A stretch of DNA of 64,000 nucleotides, from the NCBI GenBank assembly GCA_027405735.1, contig JAPEHQ010000007.1:2133001-2197000 (forward strand), given 5' to 3'. The position numbers and the translations under genes were made by a program. Of the stretch, positions 11,459 to 23,900 are shown one piece after another. Origin of the DNA: Mucor racemosus. Its lineage: Eukaryota; Mucoromycota; Mucoromycetes; Mucorales; Mucoraceae. Every line of letters begins with the position of its first letter. Position 1 is the stretch's first letter. The notes under the pieces are model-generated. The model saw only the letters and a list, made by a program, of their open reading frames with translations. It was not told where the DNA came from and made no database searches.

Positions 11459-13505
11459 AATTTAGTAACTCATACTAAATGTCATACATAACCACTAGCA
11501 TTAACAGCGACTATCAGGAATATTCAGGAACACTTGGCAACGATGAAACATAAGCAATCCTACGTCGTCTTATCCAAATGATACAATCACAGATTCCCAA
11601 TTCCACAAATTCCATTGTATATGATTTGTTCCCAAATCATATCAAGTACCTCAATACCCGGCAATTCATTAATAATATTAATAATCATATAACTATCTGG
11701 GAAACATATAAATACGAAGCATCAATGAATTAATAAAATGTATCTTTTAGCAGAATATTTTTATATTAGTATCTTTTGATATAACAACTACGGCCGACCT
11801 GTGCTGCACAAGATAATTTCGTTGTGCCCAGGTGAGATGCACACTATAGCTTGAGCTGTTGTGCCCATTGAATATAGCTAAAAAGATAACAAGATGCACA
11901 TGGGCACAACAAAAAAAAACTGCACACGAGCACAATGCTAAGCCTGTATGTCCAGAACTATAGATCCTGTCTGTATGCATGACGTTAATCTCATGTGTGC
12001 ATAATTGTAAAATTTCCCATAAGTATATCATTATCCGTATTTGTATGTAATAATAAAGTATGACCATGAGCATAATCAACTGATTGTATGGGCACAAATT
12101 GGTTTTTACATGAGCATCGTGCCGTTTTCAAAATCCCATTGCATTTTTTTACTGGATTGGGTTTTTAAATCACATTTGCTTTTATTAATATAGATTATAT
12201 AAACAATGATACAATTCAATACGTTGTTGATATAGAGCAATACATGCAAGAGCCAATATATTTACGATTATCATCATTTGTAAATATGTTTATAGCTATA
12301 ATGTTCGCACGCAACAACAATGGTTTTTGCTCGGGCATAAACTTAAATAACACTCGCTGCTTAAATTTATATGCAAGCCAAATCTAAGATTATCGATGTT
12401 GCTTTATCACTCATAAAATTCAAACAAATTAACCTTCTTTAAATTTACTATTTTAGTTTACAATTGTCAGCCTTAAACGGTTTGTTTTCAAGCATAGCTA
12501 CGGTCAAAACTATGGTTAATATACAAGACATTAAATTATTCTTTTCTTATTTTTGCTTCTAAATCATTTAAAGTTTCATCTCTTTTCTGAACCATTTCAT
12601 GGGTTTTTTGTATCCAATTTTAGCTTTTCATTGAGTAGATATAAGTATCATTGCCTTCGATTTGATCTAGTAATAAAAAAAAACGTCCAATAATGCAGTA
12701 GTAAAAATTGCGAAAGCGAGCCCGTAGAGCGACGCCGTAATTGAGCATAGCAAGATCGAACGTCTAAGTCTCTTATACTATGGTATATATCTAAGCTTTA
12801 AATAAAAATGCGTTTTTTTTAAAACTTTTCTTATATTTAACCATGTACGGTCTGAAAATTCAGATTTTGTAGCGGACATTTTCGGGGCTCATTTTACCCT
12901 TACCAACACTCATGATTTTGATCAAAAAAAAGAAAAATCAACTTTTGATACCAAAATCAACGTTTAAATATACTACATTGTGAGAGAAAGTTGTAGCCAT
13001 AGCTAATACACACTTTATAAAAGCTTAATATTAAATGTTAAGTAATGAAACTTTGTACTTTTGTCCCAAAAACGGATTTTTGATTAAAGGATTTTCATAT
13101 AATATTTTGTAATAAAAATGTTTGTTATTTTTTATTGAGCAGATAGAGCGCTAGATTCTGTATATGTTTATATTTTTTGATTTTATAATTGGTAGTATAA
13201 TTCACTCTAGATTTGCAAAATCAGAAAAAAAAATTAAAAAATGTCAAAATTGATGATCTGGACAAGAATAATTTTCTAGATTAATGTTCCGCTTATAAGC
13301 CTTGTAAGTCTTAAAAATAAGAGATTTTATAATACTTGTGAACTTTTTCAAGAATTTACAATGCTGTATCCACTTGATTCAAGCTTATTACTGTAAATCA
13401 TTATACATCATGTTAATATTGTGTGGTAATTTCTTTGATGATAATATAGTCTTACTTTATAATTATTGCGTCAGAGGTGATTTACATTGAGCTTTAGTCT
13501 TACCT

Positions 13506-13673
13506 CTCCAATATCATAAACATAAACATGGCCATCACTGAAACCTATTGCTGTCTTTTTATCCTCTTTGTTCCAAGCCAATAATTTATTCAATGCTTTA
13601 CTAGAACCAACTTAAGTACTTAGAAATGGTTCTTCGGTATTTGCATTCATATCAGATAAATCAAATTGACTGG
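13506..13673 (-). pseudogene. Dynein intermediate chain C-terminal fragment, copy 2
   Basis: Read on the minus strand: QFDLSDMNANTEEPF, a broken intron, then KALNKLLAWNKEDKKTAIGF with a 3-nt duplication (TTA) and SDGHVYVYDIGE ending at a GTAAGA donor (13,503). It is the partner of the 9.8-kb fragment in the foldback. It ends abruptly at 13,673, where similarity between the arms also stops. Confidence 0.7.
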
Positions 13674-14023
13674 CTAAAAATAATAAATTTATCTTCGTTT
13701 GAACAGTATATTACTGCATTTTTCAAATTTTCAGGCATAGCACATAAAAATAAATAACGAGTACAGTTATGAACCATATACAATATTTGATCGGTTGATT
13801 ATCTATCATAGTAAGTGATCTGACACATCAGGTTTGCTATATCTATGGAAAATATACACTTCCACAGTTTTTACAAATTTAATGAATTACGAAAACTTGG
13901 ATAAGTTACCTCAAAAAGAAAGACAAACTATTTAATGAAATTTAGCAAGATGTATAACTAAAGATACTTGCAATCATTTGCAAGAAATTACATGTTTAAA
14001 ATTACAAGGTTTATTAACTACTT
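13674..14023. other. Intergenic between foldback and first kelch gene
   Basis: AT-rich, with no gene recognised. It should contain the 3' untranslated region and polyadenylation site of the minus-strand kelch gene that ends at 14,024. Confidence 0.4.
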
Positions 14024-15996
14024 TCAATCAATGGCAACATCAGGTTTTGTTATGAGATCTCCTGGACGACCAGAATTATAATAAACTGCATTTCCATTAT
14101 TTTGTTGCTGCACAGCAATATCAGGAATATAGACAGGTGCAACTGCTGTTGTTTCAGTGTTGGTATTTGTTAATGCTGGTGAAAATTGAAGCATTGCTTC
14201 TTTCTCTTGAACACTGGGTTCATATGGTTTACTAAGGTTGACAGCCATATCTTTTGCATTGATGCTTGAAACTGGATATGTCTCTGTATAACCACCTTCA
14301 ATAGCATCCCAATCAACTGACAATTGCTCTTCTTTATCATCATCTGATGTGTTTTTCCCATTTTTTTTCTTTTTAATAACAAAGAAAGCAATCAAACCAA
14401 TGACTAAAACACCCTATTTGTTCAAGATAAAATTAGTACAAAACCATTATCATACTTAATTATTAACATACACCAACTGCACCGCCAATTGCACCACCTA
14501 AAGTAGCTCCATTACCACCTGATGAGTTTTCTTCATTACCAGTATCGGTTGGCAACTGAGTTTCTACTGGTTGAATTTGTTGTGTACTTTCTACAAATGA
14601 AACTGCTTTAGGATCTGAAACATTTAATGCAAGAACTGTAGCATAATTGTCGACTATAGATTTATCTGATGCGTAACCAAATAGAATGTATACAATTTTC
14701 TTGGCTTCATCCAAAACAGCTAAACGTAACAAAGCTTTTAGTATGATTCTGAAGCTGGCTTCTGATACAAAGAAATGCATATACCTGAATGCTCTGCTCT
14801 ATATGTAATGCCATTATCAGGCAAACCAATTGTATTACATGATGTCCAAACAAAGGTTTCAAGGTTTCCAATAAAACAGAAATCTCTAGAAGCTGTAATA
14901 ATATTATGATTAATTTATAATGCGATAAGAAGGTCAAATTGACATACGATTTGCATCATTTGTTGTACCACCATATAATAAAACATCTTGACCTGAAGGT
15001 ACTATTTTATCAATTGATACAAAAGTTAATACTGTATATTAATCAACTATTTATATATAACAGTTTCTTACAAAGTGTCATTGTGTGATATCTTCTAACA
15101 GTAGGAATTACGCCGCCAGTAAAAGCTTGCTTTTCCCAAGTTGCAGTTGCTGTATTGAAAACAATCGCTTCTCTAAACGTCAAATTTGCAGTTCCAATTG
15201 CATTAACATCGTTGTAGTAGCCTCCAAAATAATAGATCTTTTTGCTCGTGGTGTGATATACAGAAGATTGCATATAATAGTCCACTGTCAAGGGATTCTG
15301 TTGTGCGAGTACCTGCCAGAGCTATATGAAATGTCAATAAGCGTATGATGCGAGATATGCCGCATAAGCTTACATTGGTTGTAGTGCTATTTATATCCAG
15401 GGTTGTCATTCTATAATATCCAATCTTTGATTTAGTAGTATCTGTATTAAATATAGGATTTGTGATATTTACACCCGTAACACTGTCGAGGTACGAATTG
15501 TAAGCAGGATAATTTTCTACACCACCATAGAAATAAAATTTTGATTGATCTGGAATGTATGTAGCAGTTGCTAAATAACTACAATATATATATCATGTCA
15601 TTTAAAAATAGTCTACACAAAAGTATTATTTAATCATACATTTGTCTGAAATTTCCGTTGGGGCTATCGTCAAAATCAGCAAGGGATGTCCATGATTTAG
15701 CATCTGCATTGTATACTAAATGCTGGGGTGTGGTACTATTGCTCGACCAAGGGATACCTCCACTGATTATCATATTCTTTCCGTCGCTTGTAGCTGCAAC
15801 TTGAGGTCTTCCTCTAGGTTGATTTGTTGCGATATTTGAATTCATTGCATCTGTAATTTGTTCCCACTTTGTTGCAAAGTTATCAGTAACATTGGAAATA
15901 TCCAAGGTATAAAAAGATGTATCTCTTGTCATTGCATTATTAGGCCCTGTATAGCCACCAAAGCAGTGAATTTTTCTATTCAATAATGCACAACCT

Positions 15997-16036
<40 letters not shown>

Positions 16037-16184
16037 ACAATTGTCAATAACTTGCGTTTGAATTTTACAAATGTATCAACCTACTGGGTGATCTTCTGGG
16101 AGGAGGAGTTACATATGATTGAGCTTGCGTTGATGTGATAACAAAAGCAAAAGCCGTTGCAAATGAACAGAAAAGAAAACGCAT
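14024..16184 (-). CDS. Kelch-repeat type I membrane protein, paralogue A
   Basis: Eight exons (minus): 16184-16085, 15994-15640, 15578-15374, 15321-15072, 15001-14948, 14892-14785, 14719-14472, 14413-14024, all in frame, giving 569 residues. An in-frame ATG at 16199 would add five residues (MKSKE). The signal peptide is MRFLFCSFATAFAFVITSTQA. The ectodomain has about six kelch-like beta-propeller blades, each with a GG after hydrophobic residues (KIHCFGGYTG, NMIISGGI, FYFYGG, KKIYYFGGY, VLLYGGT, IVYILFGY). A Ser/Gly linker and a membrane span near residues 432-454 (GVLVIGLIAFFVI) precede a KKKK stop-transfer and a ~115-residue cytosolic tail containing QLSVDWDAIEGGYTE. It probably acts at the cell surface or in the secretory pathway; ligand unknown. 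Paralogue B lies upstream in tandem with the same exon plan. Confidence 0.88.
15998..16034. repeat. 37-nt poly(A) tract in intron 1 of kelch gene A (poly-T on + strand)
   Basis: An uninterrupted run of 37 T on the plus strand, which is poly(A) in the transcript. It ends one base before the CAG acceptor of exon 2, where introns normally carry a pyrimidine tract. Paralogue B lacks it. Confidence 0.95.
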
Positions 16185-16238
16185 TTCTTTACTTTTCATG
16201 TATTCTTGATAGAACCAGTTGTTTATTTTAACGAGCAG

Positions 16239-16276
16239 TATTTATATCCTATGACAAGAAAATTTGTTGGTGGAAC
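16239..16276 (-). promoter_or_regulatory. Putative core promoter of kelch gene A
   Basis: On the minus strand TATAAATA lies at 16246-16239, 55 nt before the ATG at 16184. GTTCCACCA lies at 16276-16268, about 85 nt before the ATG. The same 9-mer and a TATA-like box stand at nearly the same distances before paralogue B, which suggests a shared control element. This is inferred from sequence only. Confidence 0.45.
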
Positions 16277-18693
16277 CCAGTTCATATATAGCAATCCAAG
16301 AAGATGAAATCTCGATGTTCTAATGTCGTACAACTCTACTAACAAAATTTCTTTAAACAAAGAAAACAACCTGTATGCAAGCAACAGCATTTCAACAGTA
16401 ATCATGTAAATAAGAGCTAAATTATACATTAACAATAAAAAATACAAATGATTTATTATTTAAAGACTCTATGATTTGAAAATAGCATTGAAAATGCTGT
16501 GTAAACATTTCAAAAGTATCTGCATCCTGTAAATTGATTGAAGTTTCTGTCCTACCTGATGCTTAAAATAAAGAAGCCTGCGCCAAACTGAGTAATGGCT
16601 GCTTATACGTGTAACGTGAAACCATGTATAGCATGTACTTTACAAAGCCCTGAAACATTTTATCACTTGTCCACTATAATATGTACAAAGAATTGATGGA
16701 TACGTAAACCCAAACATTTGCGTGAAAGGTTAATTTACTATTGACATGCGTTGGAACTTCCGAAAAGCGAAAAATGATCATTTATATTGGCTTATTTGTA
16801 TAACCATCTTTTAAAAGAATTTAGGTAGAATACTATAATAGGCTCCACAAGGAGGAAATTCAGATCCTTTATATTCCATTTAAGGAATTGTTTCGTTTAA
16901 TTTAAGCACAAAAGTATCTACAAACATCATAAATAGTATGTACAGTAGATCAATATTACTACAGTATTTTTTTTGCTTTACCACAATTGATCAAGATAGT
17001 GAAATTGAGAAACGTAATCAGCATTTGATTTCGGAAGCTTAATGCTAGATCCAATTCGTTTTCATTCTTCTTAATTTATTGCTAGAAGTCTCTAATTCTA
17101 TAAAACGTTTCAATTTAAATGTTATTAACTTTCAAGCCAACAATACAACTTAATTTTCATTTCTAAATGTTTAATAAAAACTGGTTGAAATAAAGCTTTC
17201 GGTGTTTGATCGTGAGGTTTGATTCAATGCACGATTGCTATTGAGTGTTCTTGAAAACGATGTTGATTTACTGCTAACCAATGTTAGGTTGGCATTGTGT
17301 GTTAAATGTAAATGAAAACCGTAATCACTGTCATGTAAATCTGTATACAGATCCAGGATCATTTTACAAGCATGTACCTTAAATTCACGAAGTTTAAATT
17401 ATTAGGGCTAAGCTTTTAAAAAAGGCACAGCTGCCCATTTCAGTTGGTCAGAAAGGAAAATGAATATAGTAGGGTTATTGAATAGGAGATAATGATTACA
17501 TAATACACATATAATTGAAAACCATTATGCATTCATTGTTGATACTGTTAAATAAACCAAACTGTTATCCAAGTGAACAGCAATAATCATCTTTTATTCA
17601 TATTCCACTCAAATGATGCTGCGCAAAGAGGCTTGTTATCACATTATAAAAAGTATGTTCATTTTGAAAAAAAGTTTTTTCTCTTTTTCTTCTTTTTCTT
17701 TATCAACACCTGAAAACATCTACAAAGGACGTTGGTTAGAAACGGTTTGTGTATGTACGTGTACAGATTTGCCCTGTTTACTTGGAGTTAGGTTCCTTGT
17801 TATTCTGTAATCTTTCAATTAAATTGCTTTGGCAGTGTTTGTTCAACACAAACATTTAGTGGAACGGCTCTCCCCTACTAAGCCAAGTACCTGTAATGCT
17901 ACATTTTTTTGGTCAAAGGATTCTGGGAATGATCTACCGCTCTTGTTGCTTGATGTAACCGAAAAAAACTCTTCAATACAGATGTTTGTAGGCTTCTGTC
18001 GAAGAGTAATATGGTTCTCAATGTGACATGATGTTTGTAAATGCACTTAAGTATACAACCACCACTAGTATTGCGCCAGGATTTTCTACAAGGAATACTT
18101 CAACTTATTCTACTCTTGGCTTCAGATAGCGTGTTTGATCCTCTAGATTATGTCGATGTGGGCGTATGTACCCTTAATTAACTAGAGATTTAGGGTCTGG
18201 GGGTGCAATCAGCTATGTACCCGCCTTCTCGTGGTTGATTGTGTTAGTATTATGGCATTTTGTATGCTGTAAGAACCAAGAGGTACATTTTCCTATTAGT
18301 TTAGTTGTTTTTCATTAATAAAAATTGTTTCTTTTGATTTTATTATATTGTACAACTGTTTGCCATATTTAAGTTGATTGTAATCATTTAAACATAAACA
18401 ATTAAAGATTTTACCTAATCGTTTACTCAAAGAGCGTATGTAAATTCATAAAAGATTCGAATGCGTTTCTTATTAAAGACAGAGAGGCTGCTGCTTTCTT
18501 GACTCATTATATATTACTATTATTATAAAAGAGATATCAAGATCTAATTTCAGACAACATTATAATGATTGAGTTTATCTGTTGCACGCCTTTAAAAAAA
18601 TATATACGTTTTACAGACACACGGCTCGAATATGCATTTATCAGTGATAAACTATATACTATTCTATATGGGCCAAGCATCAGGGAGAAAAAT
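16277..18693. other. Intergenic between the two kelch genes
   Basis: About 2.4 kb with no gene recognised. The part 17,700-18,260 is less AT-rich, with several 60-80 codon frames on both strands, none resembling a known family and none with splice-consistent extensions. It includes CT-rich (17,665-17,705) and palindromic (TGTTTGTTCAACACAAACA, 17,837-17,855) bits. It could hold a non-coding transcript or a decayed LTR, which I cannot decide. Confidence 0.4.
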
Positions 18694-20904
18694 TTATTTA
18701 TCATTTCCAATATAAACATCCGGTTTATTCATCAGCTCACTGTGAGCACCACCATCAGGGACAAGAGCATTTTCGTTTGCATTTACATCAGGAACAAGTA
18801 AAGAAGCAACAGTAGTTGTAGCAGATCCATTTTCTATTACTAGGGATTTTTGATTATTATACGGTTTAATAACAGAGTGATGTTTCTTATCCTTCTCGCC
18901 AACAGGAAGAGGACATGTTTCAGTATATCCGCCTTCAATAGCATCCCAATCAACTGATAAATGCTCTGCATTTTCTTCTTCTTGCTGCTTTGCTAAATTT
19001 TTGTTTTCGTTGGATTTATTCTTTCTGATAATCAAAAAGGTAACGACTCCAATTAGCAAAAGACCCTAAATATATAGCATTTATTTTTTAGTAATTACAT
19101 AATGAATTGTTAGCTTACACATACCCCAACAGAGCCTCCAACAGCACCACCGATAATGGTCCCATTGCTATTATTTGTTGAATCAGAGTTTTTAGATGCA
19201 GTTTCTTCTGAATCTGTAGCAGATAATGGCTCCTCTGCAGATGTAAACAAGTCTTGTGAAGTAGTTACAAATTCTACTTTTTTGGGATCTGTAACGTTCA
19301 AAGCAAGTACTGTATTAAATGTATTGACATTAGCTTTAGTATCTTGGTAACCAAACAAGATGTAAACTATTTTTTTTGATTCATCTAAAACGGCTAAATG
19401 TAGAAATATAACACTTAGTGTGAATTCTGAATACGCATATATACAATATTATATACCAGCATGCTCTGTTCGATAAGGTGGGTTATTGTTTTCTAAAGCG
19501 ATAGTATTACAAGATGTCCAAATAAAGGTTTCTAGACTTGCTGTATAGCAAAAGTCTTGTACCCCGCCTAATTCTTTTTGTCAGTACATTTCGTATAATT
19601 TAAAAATGGAGTGTTTACTTACTCAATTGATCGTTTGCTGTACCACCATACAATAGAATATCTTGCCCTGAAGGCACTAGAAAGATACAAATAGTTTAAT
19701 ATATTAGTTAATTCAATTGGTTGCGACATACAAAGTGTTACGGTATGAGATCTTCTGACAGAGGGAATCAAATCACCAGTAAAAATTTGAGTTTCCCAAA
19801 CATTATTGACTGTATCAAATGTCAATGCTTCAGACATGGAAACATTTTTTGTTCCTACGCGTTGTTCAGTAGTTGCATTATTAACTAATCCACCAAAATA
19901 AAATATTTTTTTTGATGTAGGGTGATAGACAGGCGCTTGCATATAATATGATAATGTTGGAGGATTTTGTTGTGTTGGTACTTGCCAAGGCTGTAGTATA
20001 TAAAAAAAATTGTTAACATCTTGATATTACATCTGAAGAAATGTTCTTACAGTTGTGACATCCTGTGTAATGTCCAAGGTTGTCATGCGATAATATCCAA
20101 TTTTTGATGAATTACTATCGCTTGCAAAAAGTACATCTGTTAGATTTGTCTCTAATACATTATCATAATACCAGCTATGAGAAGGATCGCTGGAGTATTA
20201 TAATCGCAAAGGATGTAAGTATATTTAATTGATTTAAGTATATATACACATGTGTCTTACATTTCTGTGCCACCAAAAAAGTATACTTTAGATTGATCTG
20301 GAACCCAGGTGGATGCTCCTACATAGCTGTAGATGATTTAAGTTTAGAAAGCTAATAGAACTTCCATTTCATAATTACATCTGTCTGGAATTTCCATTGA
20401 CTCCGTCGTCAAACGTTGGTAATGCTCTCCATGTTTTAGTATCTACATTATAAACAAGATTCTGGAATACAGTTACATTAGTTGTAGAGGTTTGACCACC
20501 AGTAATGATCATGTTTTTTTTATCTTCAGTAACTGCTACAATTGCTCTCGCTCTAGGATAAGTTGTGTATATCTCTGAATTAATAGAATCTGTTATTTGT
20601 TCCCATTGTGTTGCAAAATTGTCTTGTATTTTAGTGGTGTCTAATGTAAATAATGTAGCATCTTTTTGTAAGCTTTGGCCAGCACCTGTCTGACCACCGA
20701 AACAATGAATTTTACCACCACTCAACAAGGCACAGCCTATGCATGAACGTAATTTGTTAGAATGTCAATTATATGTCAATTAAGTTTACTCAACATACTG
20801 GGCGATCGTCGTGGAGAGGGTGTTACGTATGATTGCGCATTTATTGTTGTAGCAACAAAAGCTAAGAATGTTGCAGCGGTAATTGTGTAAAGACAGATTC
20901 GCAT
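18694..20904 (-). CDS. Kelch-repeat type I membrane protein, paralogue B
   Basis: Nine exons (minus): 20904-20799, 20736-20379, 20326-20261, 20189-20051, 19990-19732, 19676-19623, 19567-19457, 19393-19125, 19065-18694, giving 577 residues in frame. Signal peptide MRICLYTITAATFLAFVATT, mature start near AQSYVTPSPRRSP, the same six kelch-like blades as paralogue A (KIHCFGGQTG, MIITGGQ, VYFFGGTE, IFYFGGLV, DILLYGGT, VYILFGY), and a membrane span starting GLLLIGVVTFLII then RKNK. The cytosolic tail has HLSVDWDAIEGGYTE, identical over 13 residues to A. An intron at 20,260-20,190 splits the exon that is single in A. The pair is clearly a tandem duplication; blade sequences have drifted more than the tail motif. 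Confidence 0.88.
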
Positions 20905-20967
20905 TGATGGTAACAAATTGTATATTTTATTAAAAGATTAATTAAAAAATAAAAAAAATAAAGGCAT

Positions 20968-20999
20968 TATATATAAGATTGAGCTCGATATGGTGGAAC
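20968..20999 (-). promoter_or_regulatory. Putative core promoter of kelch gene B
   Basis: TATATATAA on the minus strand at 20976-20968, 64 nt before the ATG, and GTTCCACCA at 20999-20991, about 88 nt before it. The 9-mer is exactly shared with the upstream region of paralogue A. Confidence 0.45.
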
Positions 21000-23900
21000 T
21001 TTCGGTTCCTTTTCTTGTGAGAGAATAATCCAGTCGTTTGTATATATCGTATGTAAGGTGAGTTTATTCTGTTTCTCCCCTGATTTTCAAGGTCCTTTCG
21101 AGATTACTGTAGCACAATAGGTATTATATGATAAAGGGAAAGTACTTTTAACACTATGAACATTGAACTATATGGTAAATCTTGAATATCAATCTTTTTA
21201 ATTAGCATAATAAATCACGAATTTATCGTGAAAGGCAAATGTTAGATTGAAATAGTATAAGCTAAATATTTAATCTTAAGTTTTCGGTAAAGGGCTGAAT
21301 GCTCTGTCCCACACAACACATAGCCAAACCCAATTTTAAGGAAACTTCTTTCAAAGTAACGTAATACATGTATATTTTCACTGTATCACCGTTGGTTGAT
21401 CAGATACAAAATATCAGATATTTAAAACTAAATGTATACTGTACATTAAATTATCGACTATAAAGAAGTCTCGTATTCAATATTACGATTATATAGTTTC
21501 AGTAAGATGATCATGGAGTGCTATTGAATTAAAATGACCTGTATCCTACAAATACAGAAATACTTGTACAACCTGTAAAATGGGGCTTGTATATCTTATT
21601 TATATTTCCAACAATCTCATAAATCTGAGTGATAGGCTTGATTTTTGATATTTTATGTGATACAAACCATTCATTGATATGTATTTTATTACACTTGTAT
21701 ATTTATATCTGATGCACATATAATTCACTCTATTTGTCTGTTTTAAACAGTTCAAACGAAAATTAAAATGGGGTTATTTTTAGCTGTATTTAATGCTACA
21801 TTGTTACTCTTTCTCGTAGATCACTGTAATTTTACTTTTCCCATCATGCCAAATGACAAAAGACCAGAAAATACTTCTCTATACTAATTTTCTTTACAAC
21901 TCGTATAATACATAGTCAAAATGCTGCAACATTAAAAATCCCAATATATATATTTATTTATATATGTATTAAATCCAGAAATTCCACAGAAGACAATGCC
22001 AGATCAAGACATACGTTTAGGAACTAAATTTGAGCTGATTATTTCGTAGTCTTATTTGTGTAAAGGAATTTGATATTAAACTTTGCGCAATATTTTTCAT
22101 ATAAAATGCGCAGACCTTTTTATACATATGCATAGAGGATATGAAGTAGAGTCTTTAACGAATCGATCAATAATAACCTATCGCTCAAAAAGTATTTTAA
22201 GCGCCACAAGAGTTCCTTTATTACGTTACAAACTCTGCACCACCTTGATAGTAATCTCCATGCTGTAAAGCGAGACACATAGCTTTCCAAATAACCGAGT
22301 GTAGGCATTACATTCTTAAGGTTTAAGCAGTAAATCAATGGAATACTGAAATTTTAATTATGGTGGATAATCTTACAGTTGCAGTATGTATTTTGAAACT
22401 TTCAGTTCATTTGGATCAATATTTGTCGATTGCGAGTATTTCTTCGATTGCTTTATTTTTTTTTAAAAGCAGAGGAAAGAGATTTGTTTTTAATACTTGT
22501 GATAAACTCCTTCGAAAACAGTTGTTAGCTAATGAAATCAAGATATACTATTTGTATATTTACTGCGCATTACTTGCAACTTTAAAATTTGATTTTGATT
22601 CATTATTTGGTTTTATAAAAAATTTCGAAAAATATATGAAACTGCCCACACAAACTAGATTAAAAAAGTGCGCGTTTCCATTTCATCATCCTCACATCCT
22701 CACAAGAACTTGGGAAGGATGAGACTTTATAATTCTATAGATAAACCCTAGACTACCTATTATTGCAATGGAAGTTCCTTTGAATCCATATTCAGTGGGA
22801 ATTGGCTCGTTTACTGGCCATACTAGATGTAATTATTTGATCCATACATTCTTTTAAGTTCAGGATTAAATATTACATAATGCTCCTAATTTATATAAGT
22901 ATCAAAAATTAATACAGATCAATAAACATTAGTGAATTTATCTGTTCTTTCCTTCCCTCTTTTATATTTATAACCACAATCCAAATAAATATATATCATT
23001 ACTTATTTTTCATTTATTATTACTTATATCCAATTTTTATATAACCCCATATAATCAATCATAGGTATTAATTAGATACTGGTAATAGCAATTACAATTA
23101 GTAACACCAACCTCTCTTTCCAAACATAGAATTAAAGTCATTCATATAATATTCCATATTATATATCCAGATTGACGATTAATTAATCTATTACAGTGGG
23201 TGAAAATAGCAGTTAACCAACTTGTTCTTCAAACTTATTATCGAATGAATAATGACCCATAAAAGCTAAAGCTTGGAGTAGTATGTATTCATCAAATATA
23301 ACACTGAATACCTGTTGTGGATTTAAGAATTATTTGGGTCCATATATTTCATGAAGTGCTGGTTTCCGTAAAAATACACAGTAAAATACCAACTGGTGTC
23401 TTTACTCAACTGAACTCACAATAACTGAATTCCGGAGTGCTTGAAATGCACAAGATTTAGATTAAATATTGGTGCAAGAAAATGTATAATTTAATAAAGG
23501 AACTGGTTTAATTAAATCACACACAAAAAAACCGAAGAGAATCTTTATTTAATATCAATCATTTATCCTTACTCGAAGCAGTATTTTTAGAGTGCGATAT
23601 TCTTTCTGGTTTCAGTAGACATAAGAAATAGCATGGTAACATCTGGTTTTTACGATTTTCTTATTACATAGTAATCCATGGAAGCCGATGATATCTAAAA
23701 TACTTTTAGTACCTACTCACACCAGTTTCCATATACAGGGGAGGCTTACTTGGATCAGTATTTATGGAGATGTATTTTTAATTATTTTCAATAAAAGTGC
23801 ACAATAAATTATAGATGCATTTTGGCAATGGTTTTCTCGACGCACAGCACGTTGTGGAAGTTACCTTTTGGAAAAATCGTGTAAAAGATGCGTGCCTACT

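Larger units (their letters stand above)
9771..13673. repeat. 3.9-kb foldback: long inverted repeat carrying a dynein gene fragment
   Basis: The left arm (9771 to about 11,386) and right arm (about 12,463 to 13,673) are inverted copies. The outer ends meet at CCAGTCAATTTGATTTATC, and long stretches are nearly identical (for example 10,140-10,735 against 12,725-13,300). The right arm lacks about 400 bp present at 10,741-11,140. The loop (about 11,387-12,462) holds blocks that recur at 35.0-35.9 kb. Both arms start with the dynein fragment. No target duplication was found at the outer ends. Confidence 0.85.

Noticed and set aside
17829..18026. Opposed 65-67 codon frames in a less AT-rich patch
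   Set aside because: No homology pattern, no splice extension, frames on both strands equally open.
22360..22722. 120-codon plus-strand frame
   Set aside because: AT-driven composition, no family motif, no splice-consistent neighbours.
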